A stretch of 64,000 bases of DNA, from the NCBI GenBank assembly GCA_965229725.1, contig OZ245923.1:744001-808000 (forward strand), written 5' to 3'. The notes under the pieces were generated by a model, which made no database searches, was not told the origin of the DNA, and was given only the letters and a program-made list of their open reading frames with translations. This document shows positions 45,726 through 53,422 of this stretch, one piece after another; positions within the stretch are counted from its first letter, which is position 1, and each line of letters opens with the position of its first letter. The translations under genes were made by a program, and so were the position numbers. The DNA comes from Aquirickettsia sp965229725. Its GTDB lineage: Bacteria; Pseudomonadota; Alphaproteobacteria; Rickettsiales; Midichloriaceae.

Positions 45726-46619
45726 CTATTTTTTTAATTTTAGCCTTATAATATGAATTGCTATTAAAGATAACATCCCCAAACTAGCCCATATTTCACC
45801 AAAATCACTACCAAGAAGATGTATAAGGTTGTGAATTGGTAAAAGTGCCACTGAAATAATTGCCAGTGTGTGCACACTATTGCTTAATTTATTAGCCATC
45901 ATTGCATTATTTTCCTCTATGATTAAACTTAGATCTTTTCTGATATCTTCTGCATCATCTGCATAAAGATTTAATTGATTATATACATTTTTAAGTACTG
46001 CTGTGGTTTTTAAACATTGTGGATTTTTAAGTAAAAAGTAAATTGCATCACGCTGGGGAACAACATATTTTTCTAAAAGAAGTAATTGTTGGCGGGCTTT
46101 ATATATTCCATTTGAAATTGGCTTTTGCTTAGTCATTAATATTCTCTCAAGCCTAGAAATTTTTTCATCAAGAAAAATTAAAGCCTTATTCATACTAATA
46201 AGCATATGCTCTATGAAAACACTTATAATACTCTCAATGGTATCATATTGATTATTTATATCTGCCTCCTTCAACATATCTTCAACTACTTGAAGTTCTC
46301 AATTCTGAACAGTAATAACTCGGGTGTCTTCAATCCATATTCTAAGAGATTGGACATCCATCACTTCTTCGTTTTTTGTCAGATTTGTTAATTTTAAAAT
46401 TAAAAAAAGACCCCCCTCATGTTCTGTTGCTCTAGGCCTTGCCTCATTGGAAAGCAATGCCTTTATGGCAACATTGTCGATGTTAGTAAAGTTTGTTGTT
46501 AAATATTCTTTTGCTTGTGCATTTTTACCATCGATATGATACCAGTCAAAAATTTTCGTGTTATTTGCATTAGTAAAAGTATGAGACTTTATTATGCATT
46601 GATTGATATTTGTTGTCAT
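45726..46619 (-). pseudogene. ZntB/CorA-type divalent cation transporter broken by one in-frame TGA
   Basis: The frame from ATG 46619 encodes a ZntB-like cytoplasmic domain (WYHIDGKN, LLSNEARPRATEHEGGLFLILK, MDVQSLRIWIEDTRVITVQN), stops at TGA 46301-46299 and continues in the same frame with ELQVVEDMLKEAD, helical segments and two C-terminal membrane helices to 45726. ZntB relatives have Arg where the stop lies, so CGA to TGA is the simplest change. The canonical GMN selectivity motif between the two membrane helices is also lost (LLGSDFGE), suggesting decay or a changed role. TGA serves as a stop elsewhere in the window. Confidence 0.8.
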
Positions 46620-46781
46620 TAATGATTAAGGATAAAATTGTCTGCAGCTCTATTTTCAATCATACTAAAGTTTAAAAAATGTAATGGCAACACTCTTAAT
46701 ATTCGGCTATTGATTTCAATAAAACTGCATAATGTTAATATCACTATATTTTGTCAATAAAATTAATGCAAATAAAAGACT

Positions 46782-46870
46782 TGATAATAATTCTCATTTG
46801 CAATATATTGTCAGCTATAAAGAATAGTTCTCATTCATATATATAAAGCAATTGATGAGAATTATCCTAA
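46782..46870 (+). promoter_or_regulatory. Three Fur-box-like 7-1-7 sites at exact 37-bp steps
   Basis: Site 1 (46782-46796) is TGATAAT-A-ATTCTCA, close to the Fur 7-1-7 consensus TGATAATnATTATCA and its TGAGAAT variant. Site 2 (46819-46833) is AAAGAAT-A-GTTCTCA. Site 3 (46856-46870) is TGAGAAT-T-ATCCTAA. Starts are 37 bp apart each time. They end 21 bp before ATG 46892. A Fur homologue is encoded at 55901. Confidence 0.5.
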
Positions 46871-46891
46871 CAACAATTTATGAGATGAGAT

Positions 46892-47449
46892 ATGAGCTTT
46901 ATATGTGAATCAGGCATAGGCCATGCAATCGGCGAGGTTGCAGAAGTAGGGTTTAATTATTTTACTAATTATAATTATCCTGTACCAGGTTATATACTAC
47001 ATGAAGTTATAGTAGAACCTGTGATTGATTATACAATTTGTCATCAATCACAAGATCCACAGCAGATAATTGAGATAATCAACAATTCCACATTACAATA
47101 TACAACACTATACATAACAGAATTTTACGCAAAATATCAAGCATCAGTATCTATAAATGCAGTGATAGCTTGGCACCTAGGAGTTACCACAGTTCCAATT
47201 AGTTCAGCATTTATTTTCGTAATGCCTTCAGTGATAATAACTACTCAATTAATATCATCAGCATTTAGTTATATTCCTTCTATTATTGATGAAATATCTT
47301 TATTTAGCAATAACACATCATACTCTCATACGGATAAGTATATTCATCCTGGTGCACTACGATATGGCACTGACATATTTCCCCAAAATTTCACAGAGAT
47401 TGAAAAAGAAACATTTATTTCATTGGAAGATTATTATTGGTTTCTTTAG
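46892..47449 (+). CDS. Hypothetical protein behind Fur-like sites
   Basis: I do not recognise this 185-residue protein. It has one or two hydrophobic segments around residues 85-125 (AVIAWHLGVTTVPISSAFIFVMPSVIITTQLISSAF), no signal peptide, and aromatic-rich ends (FNYFTNYNYPVPGYIL, EDYYWFL). A ribosome-binding-like GAGATGAGAT precedes ATG 46892. The three Fur-like sites directly upstream suggest iron-dependent expression. It is a single gene between the broken zntB-like gene and tRNA-Asn. It may be membrane-inserted; its function is unknown. Confidence 0.65.
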   Translation: MSFICESGIGHAIGEVAEVGFNYFTNYNYPVPGYILHEVIVEPVIDYTICHQSQDPQQIIEIINNSTLQYTTLYITEFYAKYQASVSINAVIAWHLGVTTVPISSAFIFVMPSVIITTQLISSAFSYIPSIIDEISLFSNNTSYSHTDKYIHPGALRYGTDIFPQNFTEIEKETFISLEDYYWFL

Positions 47450-47543
47450 TCTAACGCTTATAGAGTATGGAAATTACTTTATAAAATAAAATTCCCCCTA
47501 GACTTTTTTAAAATACTATTATATATAATTTTATATATTTTAT

Positions 47544-47618
47544 TCCTCGGTAGCTCAGTGGTAGAGCAAACGGCTGTTAACCGTTCGGTCGCTGGTTCGA
47601 ATCCGGCCCGGGGAGCCA
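47544..47618 (+). tRNA. tRNA-Asn (GTT)
   Basis: The 75-nt cloverleaf starts TCCTCGG and ends with the complementary CCGGGGA, discriminator G and an encoded CCA. The anticodon GTT is at 47576-47578, and the T-loop is GGTTCGAATCC. It lies 15 bp before xth. Confidence 0.93.
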
Positions 47619-47633
47619 TTATTCTAGGTTTTG

Positions 47634-48407
47634 ATGATTATTTGTTGGAATGTAAATTCAATATCTTCTAGGTTTAACCATCTCACTGAGCTCATCAGAG
47701 AGCATAATCCAAAAGTCATACTATTACAGGAAACTAAATGTACAGAAGAAAAATTCCCTTATGAAGAATTAAGTGATCTAGGATATAATATTAAAGTTTT
47801 TGGTCAAAAAGCATATAATGGTGTTGCTATTTTGAGTAAATATCCCTTAGATGACACCATTATAGGTCTTGAAGGCATGGGGGATAATCAGGAAGCTAGA
47901 TATATTGAAAATACAATAGTTATAGAGAAGATATGCTATAAAATAATTTCCGTTTATGTACCAAATGGTTCTGAGGTGGGATCAGAGAAATTTGCATATA
48001 AATTAACTTTTTTTCAAAAATTATATGAAAGACTCGCATATTTAATGAAATATGAGGAAAATATAATAATTGGGGGTGATTTAAATGTTGCGCCGGAAGC
48101 AATAGACGTCTACGACCCTAAACGATCTGATGGTAAGTTATTGTTCAGTATAGAAGAAAGACAATGCTTCAGAAAATTACTAAATCTTGGACTTATTGAT
48201 ACATTTAGGGATTTTAATAATGATGTTCAACAATTTAGTTGGTGGGATTATAGGGCTGGCAGTTGGCAGCATAATAAAGGAATGAGAATTGATCATATTT
48301 TAGCATCTCCAGCAGTAGCCGATAAAATATCAATATCCGGAGTGTTAACAGAGCCTAGAGGATGGAGCAAACCATCTGATCATGCACCTATATACATTAA
48401 TTTTTAA
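47634..48407 (+). CDS. xth: Exodeoxyribonuclease III
   Basis: From ATG 47634 the protein has 257 residues. It shows the endonuclease/exonuclease/phosphatase order: IICWNVNSISSR (Asn), LLQETKC (metal Glu), VYVPNG (Tyr), GGDLNVAPEAIDVYDP (Asp-x-Asn), FSWWDYRAGSW and the final RIDHILAS ... KPSDHAPI (catalytic His). It acts as an AP endonuclease and 3' phosphatase in base-excision repair. It directly follows tRNA-Asn and may share its promoter. Confidence 0.95.
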   Translation: MIICWNVNSISSRFNHLTELIREHNPKVILLQETKCTEEKFPYEELSDLGYNIKVFGQKAYNGVAILSKYPLDDTIIGLEGMGDNQEARYIENTIVIEKICYKIISVYVPNGSEVGSEKFAYKLTFFQKLYERLAYLMKYEENIIIGGDLNVAPEAIDVYDPKRSDGKLLFSIEERQCFRKLLNLGLIDTFRDFNNDVQQFSWWDYRAGSWQHNKGMRIDHILASPAVADKISISGVLTEPRGWSKPSDHAPIYINF

Positions 48408-48557
48408 TTTCTCACACTTCACTACCTTATTGCTCCTTCTAGTATCTTCATGCCATATATCGCATCTCTTTTTCATTGAAGTCACATATTTTAAACAAAA
48501 TACTTAATTTTTGCGCTGCCTATAAAATAGATTGTATATAAAATCAGTGTGGTGCAC

Positions 48558-48773
48558 ATGAATATTATACATACAACTAAAAAGCTGTTTATTGTTACAG
48601 CATTGCTTAGACCTCTTGTTTCCTGCCAAAAGTGTCCGACACTAGCGTATAATCACACAGCACAGCCAGCTCCGCTTCATGAGCAACATGACTACAATCA
48701 TCCGCCACTACCGCCCGATCATAAGCAACACAATCATCCGCCACCACCTCAACCTCATGAATATTTTGAATAA
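48558..48773 (+). CDS. Small His/Pro-rich predicted lipoprotein
   Basis: From ATG 48558 the protein has 71 residues. The start MNIIHTTKKLFIVTALLRPLVSC has a basic head, a hydrophobic stretch and a lipobox-like LVSC, so Cys 23 could be lipidated by Lgt and further acylated by Lnt. The mature part is rich in His and Pro (DYNHPPLPPDHKQHNHPPPP), which suggests binding of Zn, Ni or Cu. No homologue is recognised. An Arg inside the hydrophobic stretch is unusual. A pseudogene or chance frame cannot be fully excluded, given its size. Confidence 0.5.
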   Translation: MNIIHTTKKLFIVTALLRPLVSCQKCPTLAYNHTAQPAPLHEQHDYNHPPLPPDHKQHNHPPPPQPHEYFE

Positions 48774-49046
48774 CTCACTGATCTAATTTCGAGAACTATG
48801 GCGAAATAGCTTTAATTTTGGTACATTACGTGAGGAGCGAAGTGTGCAAAATTCACATGGGCAACAAACAAAATTGCACCAGATTTATAGATATCCAGCT
48901 ATATCATAGATTTTGCTTTTTTTCTTACTATGATTCCTTCTCCCATCCAAGTTAAAAAATATAAGTCAACATCATTATCAAAAAAATATTTGCACTTTGC
49001 TTAAAAATTTGATTTGCTATATTCTTATTAATCATTAATAAAAAAT
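48774..49046. other. Gene-free region holding the second copy of a dispersed repeat
   Basis: The 273 bp before the symporter-kinase gene contain repeat copy B (48795-48910). No other structure or gene is seen. Confidence 0.5.
48795..48910 (-). repeat. Dispersed ~117-bp repeat, copy B (inverted relative to 17001-17117)
   Basis: From ACTATGGCGAAATAGC to AGCTATATCAT the block is the reverse complement of copy A with scattered changes. Conserved cores are CGTGAGGAGCGAAGTGTG and GATTTATAGATATCCAGCTA (one base differs in each). It starts 22 bp after the His/Pro-rich gene. Confidence 0.75.
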
Positions 49047-51707
49047 ATGGGAAAATTACATATCATTGATGTTACCATCATTATAGCGTACCTTTTATTC
49101 ATAACCATATTAGGCCTATTACAAACAAAAAAGATAAAAAATATTGAACAATACACTATAGGCGACAGAAATTTCAGCACTTTTGCAATTGTAGCTACAA
49201 TGTTTGCTACATATATTTCTGCACAATATATATTAGGAAAAACAGGAAAAGTTTATGAACAGGGCTTACTTTTCATGTTACCATTTTTTATACAACCCTT
49301 AGTTTGGATCACTACAAGTTTATATTTTAGTAAAAATATTGAGTACTTTAAGGGTTCAATTTCTGTAGTTGATATAATGCAATTAGCCTATAAAACTACC
49401 GGTAAATACGTAACAGCCATCTCTTCAATCCTATTTTCTATTGCAGTGCTAAGTGTTCAAACAACTGCTATTGCCTATTTATTTCAACATTTTCTTGGGC
49501 TATCGTATGAAGTAGGTGCATTTATTGGCATCGGGATGGTGACATTATATTCTGCATTAGGAGGTATCAGATCAGTAATTATAACGGACATATTTCAATT
49601 TTTAATTTTCTTTTTCATTATCCCTATAGCCTGTGGCTATTCGTATTTCAAATCTGGAGGTTACCACGCCATTATCAATAACATACCAGAAACTCATAAA
49701 TATGTAGATTTTACACTTGATAACGCTAGATACATCATAAGCCTTATATTATTGTTTTTAATGCCCTTTATTGAAGCATCATACTGTCAAAGATTATTGG
49801 TAGCAAAAGATTCAAAGCAAATAAAGTACTCATTAAGAATTATATTTTTATGTGCCTTTCTGCTAACATTTTCAGTTTGTATAATAGGTTTAATTGTTCG
49901 ATCTGAATTTCCAGATATAGATAGCAATTTATCATTTTATTATTTTATTGATTATTCTTTAACAGATGGATTAAAAGGGTTAATTATAGTTGGTCTTTTA
50001 GCTGTTATTCAATCATCTGCAGATTCATGGATTAATACATCAAGTTCCATTATAGCTAAGGATATTATTAAACCATTTTTAAATAAGCCGAGTGACAAGC
50101 TATTAGTATTAATAGTCAAATTATCTTCTTTATTAGTTGCAATTTGCGCCGTTACTATCGCATTGATTAGTAAACAGATTTTAGAATTAATATGGCTTGT
50201 AAATAACTTTAATTTTCCTGTGTTATTTATCCCTCTACTATTAGCACTTAAAAGAATAAAAACTACTGAGTTCACTTTTATATTTTCAACAGCTATGGCT
50301 CTAATTTTTGTTTTGATAGGCAGATATTATACAGGTGAATTTGATATTGAAAGCTCTATGATCGGTGTTTTTGGTAATGGACTAGGTTTCTTCATAGCGC
50401 ACCAATACCAAATTAAAAAAGGAATAATCAAAATATCAGAAGATGATGAGCATATAATTAACATTAAACAAGGCATTAATAAGGTTGTTCAAAACATAAT
50501 TAATATTAAGAATAAAATAGTTTTTAGCAAATCATTGTTATATATAATGGCCTTGCTAATCATGTTTATTAATATTCCTATTCTTGCATTCAGCCATTCC
50601 TCTTCCACTGATATAGTTAATATTACTGCCCAGATGCTACGTTATAGCACCTTATTTTTTGGAGTAATTTTAGTTATATATGAGTTATTTAATACTAATA
50701 AATACCCTATTTTATTATGGCATTTACTTTTATTATTAGCATTACCTTTAACAAGTGCATATATGCTGTTTACAAGTAATTATACCATTATTTGGGGATT
50801 AAATTATTGTATTTCAATAGTTGGATTATTCATATTAACTAATATATATTATGCTTGGATTTTAACAATTTTTGGTACACTTTTAGCAATTATATTAACT
50901 TTGACATATAAAACGTGGTTGCATTCAGAAATCATACTTAATTCACAGACGGATCATTTCTTTTTTCCTCTATATTCTTCAACTCTATTATTAATAATAC
51001 TGATATTTATTATATATTCTAAATTTAGGGAAGAAAAAATCAAACAACATTCACTAGAAATTTTAGGTAGATCCATAGCACATGATGTTAGCAATCCTTT
51101 AACCATTGGAATAACATTAGCTAATCTTATTAAAGAAGCTCTAAAAAATAAAAAATATAATTTAATAGGAGATTATGTTGATAATTTGGAACAATGCAAT
51201 GCACATGCACTTCAAGATATTGACATAATGCTAAGTAGCATAAAAGTAGACAATAACGCCAAGCCTAAGGATTGGGGTTGTTATTCGATGAGAGCATGTA
51301 TAAAAGAAGCGTTAAATACTTTTCAAATGACTAAAGAACAAAGAGATAGAGTTGCATATATTTCAAATAACACTAAAAAGAACGATTTTAAATTCATTGG
51401 CTCACCAACATTGATGCGTCACGTTATATTCAATTTATTGAAAAATGCTTTAAAATATGCAGGTGATCAGGCAAAAATAAAAATCTATATTAAAGACAAA
51501 AAATTGTATGTAAAAGATGGTGGTTATGGAATTAAAACTAAGGTCATGAATCAATTATTTCAAAAAAATATTACAACAGATGGCTATGGAGTGGGGCTTA
51601 ATTTTTGTAAAGAAGCTATGCTTAAAATGAATGGTAATATTGAGTGCAAAAGTAAGGAAGGGTTTGGTACAGAATTTATTTTAAGCTTCAATCATAGGTT
51701 TGTCTAA
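49047..51707 (+). CDS. Sodium:solute symporter-histidine kinase fusion protein
   Basis: The 886-residue protein begins with an SSS (SLC5-like) transporter of about 13 helices (IEQYTIGDRNFSTFAIVATMFATYISAQ, SALGGIRSVIITDIFQF). Further membrane segments follow (about residues 490-660), then a cytoplasmic kinase: phospho-acceptor H679 in SIAHDVSNPLT, N-box HVIFNLLKNALKYAG, G1 box DGGYGI (D824) and GYGVGLNFCKEAM. The layout resembles CbrA-type sensors, in which transport or substrate binding is linked to phosphorylation. No response regulator is adjacent; the single receiver in the window is 20 kb away. The substrate could be an amino acid such as proline, but this is a guess. Confidence 0.88.
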   Translation: MGKLHIIDVTIIIAYLLFITILGLLQTKKIKNIEQYTIGDRNFSTFAIVATMFATYISAQYILGKTGKVYEQGLLFMLPFFIQPLVWITTSLYFSKNIEYFKGSISVVDIMQLAYKTTGKYVTAISSILFSIAVLSVQTTAIAYLFQHFLGLSYEVGAFIGIGMVTLYSALGGIRSVIITDIFQFLIFFFIIPIACGYSYFKSGGYHAIINNIPETHKYVDFTLDNARYIISLILLFLMPFIEASYCQRLLVAKDSKQIKYSLRIIFLCAFLLTFSVCIIGLIVRSEFPDIDSNLSFYYFIDYSLTDGLKGLIIVGLLAVIQSSADSWINTSSSIIAKDIIKPFLNKPSDKLLVLIVKLSSLLVAICAVTIALISKQILELIWLVNNFNFPVLFIPLLLALKRIKTTEFTFIFSTAMALIFVLIGRYYTGEFDIESSMIGVFGNGLGFFIAHQYQIKKGIIKISEDDEHIINIKQGINKVVQNIINIKNKIVFSKSLLYIMALLIMFINIPILAFSHSSSTDIVNITAQMLRYSTLFFGVILVIYELFNTNKYPILLWHLLLLLALPLTSAYMLFTSNYTIIWGLNYCISIVGLFILTNIYYAWILTIFGTLLAIILTLTYKTWLHSEIILNSQTDHFFFPLYSSTLLLIILIFIIYSKFREEKIKQHSLEILGRSIAHDVSNPLTIGITLANLIKEALKNKKYNLIGDYVDNLEQCNAHALQDIDIMLSSIKVDNNAKPKDWGCYSMRACIKEALNTFQMTKEQRDRVAYISNNTKKNDFKFIGSPTLMRHVIFNLLKNALKYAGDQAKIKIYIKDKKLYVKDGGYGIKTKVMNQLFQKNITTDGYGVGLNFCKEAMLKMNGNIECKSKEGFGTEFILSFNHRFV

Positions 51708-51831
51708 GTTTGTCTTTCTTATTGTTAAATCTTTGCAAATAACATAAAATCTTGACAAAAACTTAGCACTATGTACCCTTAAAGTTACTAGCTTTTTGCA
51801 ACTTTGAAGTGAACATAAGTAGGTAATTACA

Positions 51832-53355
51832 ATGAATCCACAGACATTGATAGAGAATATAAGTATCGAAGCCCTACAACAGCTAATTGGTTTATGGGGA
51901 CAAAATACACCCATGGAAGGCCAACCTGACAACTGGGCTCATTCAGTAGACTCTACGCTAAAGAATAATTTTTGGACTGATATAATTAAATCTATAATAG
52001 ACGATCAAAGTCATTTCACAACATTAAGTCATTCTCAAAGAATGGAAGCTCTCAATTTAATTATTACTAACAAAGAGAGTTTGGGATTAAATTCAGAATT
52101 CTGGAATCAAAAATCTTTATTTGCAAATATAATAAAAAATTATAATGAAAGAAAGGAATTTCAAAGCATAGATATAGATGTTATTAATATACTGTTAGAT
52201 CACAAAGATACTATAGAACTGGATAATAAGTTTTTTGAGCAGCTAATATTTGATTTATCAGAGGTATTCAAATCATATGACTGGAATAATTATGATGGTT
52301 TTGAAAAAGAATCAGAGGCGCTTTTCAAAATTTTATAAGTTATAGAAAGAATTTCTAAGGCGGTTAAAATAAATGAAGATTTTTGGACTAAAAAAACTAA
52401 AGCTTCTTGGGGAGAAGAAGAATTATCCTTATCAGGTTATATATTTGAATATGGTAATGTTAAAACACTAGATTGGTTCTATAATTATTGTAAATCATCA
52501 AATACAATGCCAGTGTTTCATACAATTCTTGATGATATATGTATAGGAGATATGAATCCTGATTGTTTAAATTGGCTATTAAAACATTCTGGTGATTTAA
52601 AATTAACAGATGAATTTTGGCAAAAATTGTTTAATAGCACGGACAATCCAAGATAATTATTTAGTAACATGTTAAGAGTAGAGCATGTAAACTCTATAGC
52701 AATGTTGCAATTTACGAAAGATATATACCAAAAATTAAACATTCCCACTAATCGTTGGAAAGTAGTTAATGACAATGGAGAAACTATACTTCATATTGCA
52801 ATGTACAGTGCTGAATACGATACTATAATGTGGTTATTTAACCATAAAAAAGAACTTGGTTTTGATGATGAATTTTGGAAGTCGGTAGACAATGAAGGGA
52901 ATTCAATTGTAGCTGATATCTCATGCATAATCGATGAAATTGATGTGGACCTCTTATTTTTTCTACATAAATTATTTCCTGATCACGAACTTCTTTCAAA
53001 AAAATTTAACGAGCTAATTAAAAGAGCTGAAGAAGTTCAAGATGCTATAATAGGAGAAGAAATCTTTGATATAAACAATGCTAACAACTTAGATATAGTT
53101 GAGCTAGTTAATAGTTATGATTCTGGTGATCGAGCTGCAGCTCGATCAAAAAAAGAGCATAAAAGTTGGAGAGGGTTTTTAAAGAGCGATAAGGAACTTG
53201 ACAATATAAAAAGTTACTCTAGCAAACAATCCTCCTCTTCCTCATCAATGCAAGCAGAAATTGATAATCCTAAAAAAAGAGCAACATCGCATAAGGAGCG
53301 AGAAAAAATAAAGAAGCAAGCTACTGATACGTCAGCTCGAAATTTCAGAAAGTAA
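51832..53355 (+). pseudogene. Ankyrin-like FW-repeat protein interrupted by two in-frame TAA codons
   Basis: One frame runs from ATG 51832 to 53355 (507 codon positions) with only two stops inside, TAA at 52336-52338 and 52654-52656. The pieces share one repeat style: every 40-44 residues comes a motif such as LNSEFW, INEDFW, LTDEFW or FDDEFW, and one unit (NDNGETILHIAMYSAEYDTIMWLFN) is clearly ankyrin-like. The C-terminus is Ser/Lys-rich. Ankyrin proteins of intracellular bacteria often act in the host. The parts may be separately translated (51832-52338 and 52669-53355), but decay of one gene is simpler. Confidence 0.75.
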
Positions 53356-53422
53356 CTTTAGAGCAGATATCTTGAGGGGTTAAATAGTATAAGCAGTAAG
53401 CCAGAACAAAGATAAGGCAAAG

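Noticed and set aside
46299..46301. TGA read as an amino acid (alternative genetic code)
   Set aside because: TGA is the natural stop of other intact genes here, for example dsbD and infB, so recoding is unlikely.
46782..46870. Regular 37-bp units considered as a short CRISPR array
   Set aside because: The repeated part is only about 15 bp and imperfect, there are just three units, and no cas genes are seen.
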